DNA from: Gibbula magus
Lineage: Eukaryota; Mollusca; Gastropoda; Trochida; Trochidae
Direction: 5' to 3'
Assembly: GCA_936450465.1 (NCBI GenBank)
Contig: OW388291.1
Span: 83,093,436-83,157,435, forward strand
Length of the DNA: 64,000 bases
Shown: positions 10,479-20,412 of the stretch, piece after piece
Layout of the letters: every line of letters starts with the position of its first letter
How positions within the stretch are numbered: the stretch's first letter is position 1
The notes under the pieces: model-generated
Told to the model about the DNA's origin: nothing
What the model saw: the letters and a program-made list of their open reading frames with translations, nothing else
The model's database searches: none
Position numbers and translations under genes: made by a program

Positions 10479-10635
10479 CTGTATTGTCCAGTGTATGGAA
10501 CCTCCCACACCTGAGCACCGGCGTATCTGGTTTCTGTAGCAACTTGGACTGTCTGGCTGGTGCGGTAGTGGAGGTCACACATGCTCTGGACGGGCGGAAC
10601 AGGTCCTGTGGCACCACACGTGTTGAACTCGTAAC
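10479..10635 (-). CDS. ALK/LTK-like receptor tyrosine kinase, first glycine-rich domain exon
   Basis: The acceptor is a pyrimidine-rich CTTCTTCTCTGTTGCCAG before 10635 and the donor is ACAG then GTAATC after 10479. The exon has 157 bases: GT completing a codon, 51 full codons, then AG. It encodes YEFNTCGATGPVPPVQSMC early and GAQVWEVPYTGQY near its end. In ALK and LTK the glycine-rich region opens with a TTCGASGP or STCGASGR motif followed by a QxxC and, about 40 residues later, a QIWKVP or QLWRVP motif, so order and spacing fit. It joins in phase to 6564-6717 across a 3.76-kb intron full of repeats. Its required upstream phase (one base left over) is met by the exon at 45517-45604. Confidence 0.87.
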
Positions 10636-10689
10636 CTGGCAACAGAGAAGAAGAGCAAACTGAGAGTTCAGTAGTCTTGAGACAATGGT

Positions 10690-10925
10690 AGCCATCTTTA
10701 TTATATGCTGAGCAATGAAATATTGGGATTTATCAGGGAAATAAACTGTCTATCAAGCTACAGTGAAAGTAACTTATATTTTGTAACAATGGTCTATGAC
10801 GTAGTGAATAGACTTATAATGTCACATTGTTATGTGGTGAAGGGGTGTTCTTAGCGGCCACTCAACATGAAACCGATCGCATTTGTGAGTTATTACAAGG
10901 ATAATTAACATATAATGAATAGCAT
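10690..10925. repeat. Interspersed repeat module, copies also at 61765-62035 and 62915-63165
   Basis: Shared landmarks are GAGCAATGAAATA, ATTTATCAG, AAACTGTCTATCAAGC, TAACTTATATTTT and a GCGGCC(A/G)CTC block. The three copies are on the same strand and clearly diverged, so they are members of one old repeat family. Confidence 0.65.
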
Positions 10926-10929
10926 AGCT

Positions 10930-11087
10930 GTCAATTCTTGACAAAAATCATGTTTATCTCATCTCGGACCAGGTAGAAAAGTTATATATTTATACTTGTG
11001 ACTGTGCCACTCATGAAAGTATAAACTTTCTACCACACTCGATGAGATAAACATGGTATTAGTCAAGAAAAGACAGATATGCTCTAT
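10930..11087. mobile_element. Foldback MITE of about 158 bp
   Basis: The left end TGTCAATTCTTGAC followed by CATGTTTATCTCATC is mirrored at the right end (GATGAGATAAACATGG then TCAAGAA). Arms are about 55 bases and diverged. The same pair of ends occurs at 62861-62910 and 63230-63283, interrupted there by another module. Confidence 0.65.
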
Positions 11088-11089
11088 GT

Positions 11090-13334
11090 GTTGCTTTGAT
11101 GATGCACAAATTTGATCAGTAGTTGAAGGAAGACGTTGTTGTAGAAGCAGTGTTTTAAGAATATACTAGACCTAGAATTGAGTAACTTTAGATACATTGA
11201 TAAAAGATGCTATCAAATCAGTGTACGACCAACATAAAACCTCAGATACTGAATCCCGTCATTATTCAATCAATGATCAAGTATTTTGGGACGAATTGTT
11301 ACTCGTGATCGAGAGTTAAACAATTGATCATTCTTCCACTAATAGAAAATTGTTAATGAAAAAGAAAACATTTCGAGATGTGAGGCAAAAAAAATAGAAA
11401 GAAACTAGACCTAAATGAGGACAACACACGAAGTAAAAAGGGAAGTCTTATACCAAAACTCGACTACTAATATGATCTAAAGCAAGCTAGATAAATAAAA
11501 GCTTGAATTTTTTTTTTTAAAGCGTGAAATTTCCTGAAAAAGTCCATTACTGTTTCGAAAAGAAAAAAATGGAACGTGTATTATGGAAGAAATAGAACTA
11601 TTTTATGAAAAACTATACCCTGCTTAAGACCAGTCCATTGTTAATTTGGTTGAATCATTTGAGTAATGAGAACTTCCCAGTTTTAAATGAACAAGACATC
11701 TATTCTAGGGGAGAATTGAAACTGACTGAGTTGTCATTTGCTCTTACAAACATGAAGAAGAATCATCAAGTCGGATCAATCACTTATCCCCTCGGCCTCA
11801 CGGAGGTTGAATGATCAGTTTTAGCAGGATATTATTGAAAATGATCGTGTGAATAATGTTGTATGCATGGGTGGGGTAAATTTGTTGTGACTTGAGTAAC
11901 CATAAAACTATAATAAACAAGATTCATTAACAAATGACGTATTTAGGTAGCCGTTTTTAATTAGTAAGTGGTTATGTTGGTCCTGCTTGTTGTACAGCTA
12001 ATCGAACACTAACTAACATAGTGGAGAAATCTCAGTTAGTAAGCATATTATTATCAAGCACCATTATCAAAAGTCGTTTCATTTTGACTCTTGTAGAAGT
12101 AATACATGGCCAAATTTGAATGAGGTTTTTCATGTTCTGCCCCTGATACGAATTTCAATGTTATGTTTACATTTTCCTCCAAAACCGAGGGAGAGTGTTA
12201 TATCTGTCATATAAAGTGAAGTAAAAGACGACAAATTTATCAAAATCTGTTATAAATCATGAAATATATTTCCTATGAATTGAGATTGACATACTGATAA
12301 AACGTGAACACAGAAAAAGTATCGCAAAAACGCAGCCATGTCCCCCTTACTACTGTTATACTGAGGTAAAGGAAATGTGATTATAGATAATTAATACATA
12401 ACGTTTCCTTGACAGGTCCTTCGTGGTCCCTACAGAACATCCCAGGGATATTCTGTATGACCTTGAAAGGAGGTTTACCTGAGAAAACAATAACCTCCAA
12501 AATGACACAAATATGACATCTGAGGTTTAAACTTGCATTCCTTATTCTCTTTATCTCTGGAAACGAGACTCCCTGAACAAAGTCCAAATCTAACTCATTT
12601 CCATGAAAATGACAAAAACAACAACAAATTTTGTTGGAAAGTTTCAGAAAGAAACATAACGATTATGAAACTGACTGACAAACATACAAAGCGACTACTA
12701 TATCCCACTTTATTACATACTGGTGGGATAAAAGTTATTTGAGACACATATTAACACATTTTATGCAGCCTTACTCATCCTCATGCTCTTACGGTAACTA
12801 AATTTAAGCTATATCTACTGATAGGAACTTGAAAGGAATAAATAAATAAAGCAGGGTAATAAAAAGATCATAATTCATCCTATTTGGGTTATTGCCAGTG
12901 TTAAATCATACATGAAAAGAACTGGACCATGCAATGTCCTCCTGAACGCTCAATGTGTAGTTTGTCTTACCATGCAGTAATGATGGCTAGAATTGAAAGT
13001 CTCATTCTATTCATTCTGTATCCGTTTTGTTTTTATGATATGGAAAATAAACTGAGTTGTTTTTACTGCTTCCAATTGTACCAGGTCATTGAGATAGAGC
13101 TTGATGGATTGGAGAGGAAATATATGAAAGTGCTGTGCATTCTGCCATTGCAATATGTCATTCTGTGCAATGTCATGTACCTTGATTTGATATTCGTCCT
13201 AGAATCCAAATGAAATCGATTTAGTGGTCTAGATCATTACTGTATATTTTAGCCTTTTTATATCCTGTTATATATTTTTGTATTTCAGATGTGCTCAATT
13301 CATGACAATTCAAATTCCCTTCCAAGGGCAATAA
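11090..13334. other. Intronic or intergenic AT-rich sequence without a confirmed gene
   Basis: I see no confident gene here. Two minus-strand stretches have some exon-like features but no recognisable product: 12485-12580, and 12971-13014, which encodes MNRMRLSILAIITA and ends at a GTAAGA donor but in the wrong phase to join exon 10479-10635. Confidence 0.4.
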
Positions 13335-13365
13335 AGATTTATCTTATCTTATCTTATCTTAGATC
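13290..13365 (+). repeat. Possible retroposon 3' tail ending in (TTATC)n
   Basis: GCAATAAAGATTTATC leads into five or so copies of TTATC at 13338-13362, directly next to the left end of element 2. Invertebrate LINEs and SINEs often end this way, but no coding part of such an element is seen upstream. Confidence 0.4.
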
Positions 13366-13529
13366 CAGTAAAGTGTCTAAAAACATAATTTGTGCAGGAA
13401 CAACAAAAGAACATGTGTTAATACAATCGTTTATTACAGACATTGGCATATATACAGTATGTACATGGGGGCTTCTCGGCTGAAAGGGTATAGCCTGGGG
13501 GCTGATACAATGTGAGATTATGAAGTGGT

Positions 13530-13559
13530 CCTACCGCTGTCCTGCGAACGAGCGGTAGG
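13530..13559. other. Perfect 9-bp hairpin at the start of a mini-hairpin array
   Basis: CCTACCGCT (13530-13538) and AGCGGTAGG (13551-13559) form a 9-bp stem around GTCCTGCGAACG. The same structure is present in B1 near 14974-15003. Downstream follow many smaller hairpins with a TGC loop. Confidence 0.8.
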
Positions 13560-13604
13560 AGGAAGAATGGAGACCCTGCGGACTGTACTGTCCTGTGGAC
13601 CGAT

Positions 13605-14116
13605 GTGATGTACAGGGGCCATATTGGGCTTGTCCTGCGGACAAGTGGGGAGCCCTGCGGGCTGAGGATGGTCAGTACGAGGGATTTCTCCTGCGGAGAA
13701 TGGGGAAGCCCTGCGGGCTGGAGAACTACTGTGCAAGTGATGAAGATACCCTGTGGATATCGGAGCTCCTCCTGCGGAAGAGTGGGGAGCCCTGCGGGCT
13801 GTGTAGGGAATATATAGGATGAATTGGGGGCCTAGAGCCGATTCATGCCGGCAGGAAGAAATGAATTGGGGGCCATATTTGGCTTGTCGTGCGGACAAGT
13901 GGGGAGCCCTGCGGGCTGAGGATGGTCAGTACGAGGGATTTCTCCTGCGGAGAATGGGGAAGCCCTGCGGGCTGGAGAACTACTGTGCAAGTGATGAAGA
14001 TACCCTGTGGATATCGACGCTCCTCCTGCGGAAGAGTGGGGAGCCCTGCGGGCAGTGTAGGGAATATATAGGATGAATTGGGGGCCTAGAGCCGATTCAT
14101 GCCGGCAGGAAGAAAT
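13605..14116 (-). repeat. 256-bp tandem duplication inside B2
   Basis: Two copies start at 13605 and 13861, with landmarks such as ATGAATTGGGGGCC at 13819 and 14075, exactly 256 bases apart. They differ by a few substitutions. B1 holds only one copy. Confidence 0.92.
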
Positions 14117-14348
14117 GAATTGGCTTGTAATACGTACGCCTTTAATACATAAGCATGAATTGGCTTGTAATACATACACATGAATTGGCTTGTAATACAT
14201 ACATGTATGGATAGGCTGTTGATACATAGACATGAATTGGCTTGAGATATAAAATACATGAAGGTTGATACTGGTACATGAAAATAGTAACATTTGTACA
14301 AAAGAAGCCTGAGAAGCCCCAAGGAGGAGACTGGGGAAGGATGGTGGG

Positions 14349-14834
14349 TAACAATTTGGTCAGCAGAGCAAGGGTGATGAAAACTGAAACGAGGCTGTCT
14401 GCTCTTTACCATAAATAGAAGAGATAAGTGACGTCATTTCCTTACATTGCATGATGGGGAAAATAGACTATATAAATAAAATAATAGAAACTTGAATAAA
14501 AACTGAAATATTAACTTAATTTAGGTAAGAGGGATATATAGCAGGTACTATGCTATAAATTATCTAACCTTAAAAACTGTAGTAGTAAATAGACAAAGAG
14601 CCTAGTTTGAGAGTACCGGAAGTGGGTATAAATAGATTGCATGGTGTTTACGTAGCTTGGAAATGAATACAATTGAATGATAGAGTTATGTTAACGTGAA
14701 GTAAATAAACTGAAAATACGTTTGACGGTAAATTAGTGTGAAAATATTGAGTATTGATGGACAAGGTATGCATATAAAATGTACAGACAGATCGAAGTTA
14801 TTCCTGCACAAAAAAAAATAACAAATTTACATTT
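14349..14834 (-). repeat. A2 internal repeat of element 2
   Basis: It has the same length (486 bases) and nearly the same sequence as A1, starting TAACAATTTGGTCAGC and ending ACAAATTTACATTT on the plus strand. It abuts B1 directly at 14833-14834, giving the joined B1-A2 centre expected from circular replication intermediates. Confidence 0.93.
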
Positions 14835-15324
14835 TGTGCAGGAACAACAAAAGAACATGTGTTAATACAATCGTTTATTACAGACATTGGCATATATACA
14901 GTATGTACATGGGGGGTTCTCGGCTGAAAGGGTATAGCCTGGGGGCTGATACAATGTGAGATTATGAAGTGGTCCTACCGCTGTCCTGCGAACGAGCGGT
15001 AGGAGGAAGAATGGAGACCCTGCGGACTGTACTGTCCTGTGGACCGATGTGATGTACAGGGGCCATATTGGGCTTGTCCTGCGGACAAGTGGGGAGCCCT
15101 GCGGGCTGAGGATGGTCAGTTCGAGGGATTTCTCCTGCGGAGAATGGGGAAGCCCTGCGGGCTGGAGAACTACTGTGCAAGTGATGAAGATACCCTGTGG
15201 ATATCGGAGCTCCTCCTGCGGAAGAGTGGGGAGCCCTGCGGGCTGTGTAGGGAATATATAGGATGAATTGGGGGCCTAGAGCCGATTCATGCCGGCAGGA
15301 AGAAATGAATTGGCTTGTAATACC
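14833..15324 (-). repeat. B1 internal repeat of element 2
   Basis: It starts TTTGTGCAGGAACAAC on the plus strand and runs to GGCTTGTAATAC. It is nearly identical to B2 except that it has one copy of the 256-base unit rather than two. Confidence 0.92.
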
Positions 15325-15887
15325 AAAACGAGGTTGTTGCAACCGAGAGCCCCCAAATAAAAGTTATAGAGTGTGGAAAATGTCGTATGAAGAAAGAGTA
15401 TTGACTAAGGAGTAAATGTAACACTACATACATGGCATGAGTATATGGAGGCAAAAAATAAATAATGAAGCGTTAGGCTTGTTAAGTAAAAGTTAAAACG
15501 TGTATAACGCCTTAAGTTACAAGTGATAGTAACATGAGTTAGCACATGGAAGGAGCCTAATCCGGAGTGAGATGTGGAGCCAGGCTACAACATGGGATGG
15601 TGAGCACAAAATAATAAGGATGGACATCAATAGATCATCATTCAAGCCTACAAGTGAAATTGAAGATGTCTAGAATAAACAAAATGTGACTAGACAATGA
15701 GTAATTGAGTTGCACCTATGACGCTAGAGCAATTTAGTAAATGTGAATTAAAGCTACATATAGCACATGATAAGTTGCAAACACAAGGTTTTGAGATACA
15801 TCAGACATATAGGCATTCGAGTCGACAAGAATGAGGCAGAGTTCATAGTTCCCAAGAGTGAGTACCAGGTACCGAGTCCAACACGAG
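15325..15887 (-). other. 3' noncoding region of element 2 between recombinase and B1
   Basis: It is AT-rich with no supported ORF. Confidence 0.6.
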
Positions 15888-16907
15888 TTAGCACAGACAC
15901 AAGGCTCGCTGGGCTCGAAGCAGAGTTGCTTCTGGTGTCCTTATATACCTCTGGAAACAGTCTGATTGCCAGCGGCCTAGTGTCTTGATAAGGTGATCTT
16001 CCACATTAGCAGAAGCAGCAGTAGTCGCTGCCCCTATGCGGAAGGAATGACCAGAGTACTGGGTGGCGTTGAATCCCGCACGGGACAGTGTCAGACTTAA
16101 CCAGGAGAGGAACACGGCTCTTGATATGGGAAGGTTACGGGAGTCCGTGAACAAGGGATCGTCAGTGGTACCACATTGGAGAGTTCTAATGTGGAATAAC
16201 TTCCTTAGGCTAGAATATGGACACAAGCTGCTATTTGAGAACAGAGTTATGTAAACTCCTTGTCTGAACGGGTCGGTTTTAGAAGCTTTAAGTAGTAGGG
16301 TACACTTTTTGTCCTTGATATCGAACTTAACGTCACCTATAGTAATGTTCACACTTGGGTCAAAACTAACAGCACAGGTGATTTCCCCACACCGGAGGAA
16401 GCCGAAAAAGGCGGTTAGACACATGCACTCCATGACGAAGTCGTTGAGAGGTCCGAGAAGACCTGCTCTAAGAGTAGCCACAACTTTCACTAATACACTA
16501 TAGGTGATAGGCAATCGTTTCTGGGGCCTAGGTGTCTGCAACCTCTTGTATCCCCTCATTAAGGATTGCAGCCTGTTCGTGCTGCCTGCCGCCGGGTTGT
16601 CAAAGATGGTAGCGATACCTTGCTTGAGGTAAAAGAACCTGACACCGGCTAAGTAGGTTTTCACGGTCACATGGGAGAGTTTAAGTACTCCATAACAGTG
16701 TGCGATGAAGTAGTGCAGATAGGTTTCGCACACTGGGGGCGGTCCTGAAGGGAGCAAGGTTTGGAACAGTCCTAGGGTCAGGAGAAACTTTGTATAGCAT
16801 TTCATTCCTGTAGTGTAGGCTGCTTGGGTGCCCTTGCTCACCACTGCTGACCACAAGGAATGGAGATGACTGTTCAGCGCCACATTACTTGAGAGCTGGG
16901 GGGGCAC
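15888..16907 (-). CDS. Tyrosine recombinase of element 2
   Basis: The frame gives 339 residues from a GTG; the first in-frame ATG is at residue 35, so initiation may instead be by frameshift or re-initiation from the RNase H frame, which it overlaps by about 34 bases. An N-terminal SAM-like core-binding region covers about residues 15-120. The catalytic set is complete: Arg172 (GFLRCGEI), Lys210 (KASKTD), His287 and Arg290 (SGHSFRIGA), Trp313 (LGRW) and the nucleophile Tyr321 (FQRYIRTP). It would insert the circular DNA form of the element by site-specific strand exchange in the nucleus. Length and residues look intact, so this may be a working enzyme. Confidence 0.92.
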   Translation of the reverse strand: MPPQLSSNVALNSHLHSLWSAVVSKGTQAAYTTGMKCYTKFLLTLGLFQTLLPSGPPPVCETYLHYFIAHCYGVLKLSHVTVKTYLAGVRFFYLKQGIATIFDNPAAGSTNRLQSLMRGYKRLQTPRPQKRLPITYSVLVKVVATLRAGLLGPLNDFVMECMCLTAFFGFLRCGEITCAVSFDPSVNITIGDVKFDIKDKKCTLLLKASKTDPFRQGVYITLFSNSSLCPYSSLRKLFHIRTLQCGTTDDPLFTDSRNLPISRAVFLSWLSLTLSRAGFNATQYSGHSFRIGAATTAASANVEDHLIKTLGRWQSDCFQRYIRTPEATLLRAQRALCLC

Positions 16908-18530
16908 TTGTGAGGAAGGTACTGGGCCTGCGGAGCCAGGGCTCGGAACTTGGAGATCTGCAAGCGAGACAGAGCGTCAGCAATGTTATTATTAGCACCT
17001 GGGACATGTTTAGCTAGCACGACAAAATTATTAACTGCCGCTGTCCAAGTAAGTCGTCTCATGAGTGACATAATGTTAAGACACTTAGACCTGCCCTTTT
17101 TGAGAATGTACACAGTAGCCATGTTGTCACAGTAAAACATAACACGCTTTTTTTTTTTTCCAAAGATGACCCCACAATAGAGCTGACACTACGATAGGGT
17201 AGAGTTCCAGGAAGGCCATAGATAAGTTGCCTAGACACAGCTGAGATATTTCCTTGGGCCACTTCTCAGCAAACCAGGCTCCTTGGTAGAAGCCGCCGAA
17301 ACCAACTGTTGCTGCTGCATCGGTGAACAGGGAGATGTCAGGCGTTGAAGTAATTGTTGTCTCATGAAAGAAAGAAATTCCGTTCCACTCGGATAAGAAC
17401 CTACTCCACATGGCTAGATCCTTACGACAGTCCCCAGAGAGGCTTACAAGGTGGTGTAGTTTCTTCACTGAGGAGGAGAGTTCTATCAGGTAGGACACGA
17501 AGGATCTTCCTGGTACGATGACTCTACATGCGTAGTTTAAATGTCCGAGGAGAGATAACAACTGTCTCTTGGTACACTTCTTTTTGTGGGATAAGTCAGA
17601 CAGGAGATTGGCTATACGTTGCACCTTGTCCAATGGCAGCTTCGCGACCATGTCAACAGAGTCGAGGATGATGCCCAGATACTCAAGCTTTGTCACGGGG
17701 CCCATGGTTTTATGTTTAGCAAGTGGAATATTCAGGTCCTCGAACACTTTAAGGATGTTGTTCATGGTTTTCTTGGAATCGTGGTGTGGGGGGTCTAAGA
17801 CAAGAAAGTCGTCGAGGAGATGCAGCACGTAGGGCATGGCGTAGTTGTGAACTAGAATCCAACATATGGCTTGCGAGATGGTGTCAAAAATCTTGGTGCT
17901 CGATCTGCATCCAAACGCTAGCCCTGTATAGAAATAGTACAGTCCATCCCATTTAAAACCGAAAAAGGGCCAGAACTTGGGGTGAATGGGGATCTGCTTA
18001 AAGGCATCGGTGATATCAGCTTTACACATTAAAGTCCCTTTTCCGAGTTGTAAGATGACTGCTATAGCTTGGTCTAGAGTCACATAGGAAAGTGAGCATT
18101 CCTCCTTGTCGATGAGACTGTTTATACTGGGGGTGTCGCTATCGTCATGGGGAGCGGACAGGTCCAGAATAAGGCGTTTCTTGCCAGAATATTTCCCTTC
18201 GGCCAGTCCCAGGGGACTGACGCGATAATCCTTGTAAGGTGAAGTTTGGTAGGGTCCGACCACATAGCTTTTCTCGCACTCAGTGTCTACAAGGGTGGTG
18301 ACATCGATAGCATTATTTCTAGCACTAAGATTGTTCTTGCACTCGAAAGCAGACTTTGGAATGGAAAACATTGGGTCAAAACCATACTCCAGGCCGCCAA
18401 TGAGGTACTCTTGGAAGTCCTTGTCTGGATGAAACGCCAGCTCTCTTCTAAGATTTCCAATATTTATAGGTGTTAAAGGAAGGATTTCTCTGGCTGTAGG
18501 ATATTGTCTCTCTGGGTTGAGTCAATCTCT
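16874..18530 (-). pseudogene. Reverse transcriptase-RNase H of element 2, frameshifted in a 12-A run
   Basis: The frame continues in phase from gag after its TGA at 18522-18524, with conserved RT lead-in sequence (LTPINIGNLRRELAFHPD) before the first ATG at 18371. Numbered from that ATG, motif A is KADITDAFKQIPI (Asp119, Asp122) and the active site is LLDD (185-188), a variant of YLDD. RNase H starts with LFTDAAATVGFGG and a Glu in FLELYP. The frame then breaks at T12 on the plus strand (17148-17159); the remaining RNase H with FYCDNMATV and NIADALSR is read in another frame to 16874. The enzyme copies element RNA and removes it. The homopolymer suggests slippage or sequencing error; otherwise this copy lacks a complete RNase H. 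Confidence 0.88.
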
Positions 18531-19838
18531 AGGGGAATGCGATTCACAGTTACACTGCATTTTTCCGTGCTTCCGTGAATTGCAGAGAATGCAGATGTGT
18601 GAGAACGGGCATTGTAGACGGCTGCATCCGCGGTCGTTGAAGTTGTTGCAAACTTCTTGGCCGTCTCGCCTCACTCTCGGTCTTCCTTTAACATCTTTGA
18701 TGTTAGCTGGTCGTCTGTCGAGATGGAACTTGTCCTCCCTGCCGCTGTGCACAGGTCTTGTTTGGGGACGTCTTGAAGTATCCCTGATGTTAGGACAAGC
18801 TTCGATGCTGTGGGTGATACTGTGGCAGGCGGTGCAGGTTCTCGTCCGTCGTCCTGATGAGCACATCCCGTAGATTCTTGTATCTCGCAGGTCCCATCGG
18901 ATGTGTACTCCCTTCTCGGCATAGGCGGCAACACGCGCGGCGAACAGTTTGTGGTAGTCGTAATGAACTGACCCGCCATACAGGGTAGCAAGTTCAATAA
19001 CTGTTTGCTCGTGTCCGTCAAGCTGCTGTCTTTTCACGGCGTCGAATTCACACAAGATATCTTTGTACAGGCCGAAGGCCTGGATAAATTCTCCCAAAGT
19101 TAGCGCTCTATTTGTCCTGGGGTCATCTTTGAGTGAAAAAACGTTCCCGTCGAATTCAGACACTCGACTGTCTACACCTTCTTGATTGGGGAGGAGAAGT
19201 AGAGCCAGGTTAACGTATCTACCTTCCTGAATCTTTTTCCTGAGAGCTGGTGCCACGGTTGATATCTGTGGGAGAGAATCCGATGGGACGTCATGCAGGA
19301 GGCCTGATCCAGGAAGTACAGGCACAGGGGGGGTAGCGACCACAGGGTGGGGGTGACTTTGTACTCCTGTTAGTCCAGACACCATATTTCTAAGTTCGGC
19401 CAATTCGCGTTGGAGACTGGAAACAGACGGTTCCTGCACAGGCACTATCTCACGAGTAATGTCCCTGCTAGTAGTGGGGGAGTTGACAGTCAGTGGAACA
19501 CTTGGTAAAAAGTTCTGTTCTGCTGGAGAGATATCCGGTGTCACTTCCGGAAAGCTGCTCGTGGTGGTGTGATTAGAGCTGGAGCTGCCTCGTAAATTCT
19601 CTTGATACAGCTGGTGTAAGAGCTTCCTATTCCATGAAGAGGGTACATTGACCCCCTGTAGGGTAAGCCGATGTCTCAGTTCCACAGCGGTGAGATAAGG
19701 CACGTGGGTTTGTTTACGTCTCTGGGGGACGCCATCTTGGTTAGGCAGGGCAGTCGGTACATTAACACCATCAATGTCAGTGGGTTGTTCTGCTTCATCG
19801 GATCGCCGACTGCGGCGTCTGGCACTTCGAGTGGCCAT
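18522..19838 (-). CDS. Gag-like protein of element 2 with three zinc fingers
   Basis: The 438-residue frame starts at an ATG (19838). The N terminus is very basic (ATRSARRRSRR). Residues about 46-82 (VPYLTAVELRHRLTLQGVNV) resemble a SAP-type DNA/RNA-binding helix pair. A short helical segment near residues 140-155 (SLQRELAELRNMV) may form a coiled coil. The C terminus has a CCHC knuckle (335-348, C-x2-C-x4-H-x4-C), a CCCH finger (397-414, C-x7-C-x4-C-x3-H) and a second CCHC knuckle (416-429). These should bind the element RNA during packaging and reverse transcription. It ends in a single TGA followed by C, after which the RT frame continues in the same phase. Confidence 0.88.
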   Translation of the reverse strand: MATRSARRRSRRSDEAEQPTDIDGVNVPTALPNQDGVPQRRKQTHVPYLTAVELRHRLTLQGVNVPSSWNRKLLHQLYQENLRGSSSSNHTTTSSFPEVTPDISPAEQNFLPSVPLTVNSPTTSRDITREIVPVQEPSVSSLQRELAELRNMVSGLTGVQSHPHPVVATPPVPVLPGSGLLHDVPSDSLPQISTVAPALRKKIQEGRYVNLALLLLPNQEGVDSRVSEFDGNVFSLKDDPRTNRALTLGEFIQAFGLYKDILCEFDAVKRQQLDGHEQTVIELATLYGGSVHYDYHKLFAARVAAYAEKGVHIRWDLRDTRIYGMCSSGRRTRTCTACHSITHSIEACPNIRDTSRRPQTRPVHSGREDKFHLDRRPANIKDVKGRPRVRRDGQEVCNNFNDRGCSRLQCPFSHICILCNSRKHGKMQCNCESHSPRD

Positions 19839-19926
19839 GTCAGCATGTAAACAGAGCTGCAGAGACCATCAGTGAAGATGACAGTGAAGGATGGCCCAGA
19901 TTTTGGTAGATTTTGGCAGGTGACGA

Positions 19927-20412
19927 TAACAATTTGGTCAGCAGAGCAAGGGTGATGAAAACTGAAACGAGGCTGTCTGCTCTTTACCATAAATAGAAGA
20001 GATAAGTGACGTCATTTCCTTACATTGCATGATGGGGAAAATAGACTATATAAATAAAATAATAGAAACTTGAATAAAAACTGAAATATTAACTTAATTT
20101 AGGTAAGAGGGATATATAGCAGGTACTATGCTATAAATTATCTAACCTTAAAAACTGTAGTAGTAAATAGACAAAGAGCCTAGTTTGAGAGTACCGGAAG
20201 TGGGTATAAATAGATTGCATGGTGTTTACGTAGCTTGGAAATGAATACAATTGAATGATAGAGTTATGTTAACGTGAAGTAAATAAACTGAAAATACGTT
20301 TGACGGTAAATTAGTGTGAAAATATTGAGTATTGATGGACAAGGTATGCATATAAAATGTACAGACAGATCGAAGTTATTCCTGCACAAACAAAAATAAC
20401 AAATTTACATTT
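19927..20412 (-). repeat. A1 terminal repeat of element 2, its 5' end
   Basis: It is 486 bases, nearly identical to A2, and ends ACAAATTTACATTT before host sequence ATCTAATGAC. As the 5' terminus on the minus strand it should contain the promoter, but I cannot point to a specific core element. Confidence 0.93.

Larger units (their letters stand above)
13389..14136 (-). repeat. B2 terminal repeat of element 2, with an extra 256-bp unit
   Basis: It matches B1 (14833-15324) from TTTGTGCAGGAACAAC to GGCTTGTAATAC, but contains a second copy of a 256-base segment. The left edge at 13389-13391 is the 3' terminus of the element on the minus strand. Confidence 0.9.
13389..20412 (-). mobile_element. 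Complete Ngaro/PAT-like tyrosine-recombinase retrotransposon (element 2)
   Basis: Read on the minus strand, the order is A1 (20412-19927), gag, RT/RNase H, recombinase, B1 (15324-14833), A2 (14834-14349), a 212-base spacer, then B2 (14136-13389). This split direct repeat layout defines Ngaro/PAT-type elements as opposed to inverted-repeat DIRS elements. The A copies have equal length and nearly identical sequence (one difference noticed). Both outer ends carry TTT and there is no target-site duplication, as expected for recombinase insertion. The RNase H frame is broken in a run of 12 A; gag and recombinase are intact. It has the same orientation as the ALK/LTK-like exons and would lie in the first intron of that gene model. 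Confidence 0.93.

Noticed and set aside
12485..12587. Minus-strand exon-like stretch with acceptor and donor
   Set aside because: The encoded peptide matches no ALK/LTK part or other family I know, and splice-like signals are common in AT-rich sequence.
12971..13014. Signal-peptide-like minus-strand exon ending at a GTAAGA donor
   Set aside because: The leftover of two bases does not fit the phase needed by exon 10479-10635, and nothing else supports it.
13595..14293. Several ORFs of 60-153 codons on both strands in B2
   Set aside because: They lie in the terminal repeat and 256-bp duplication, differ between strands and frames, and hold only the mini-hairpin array.
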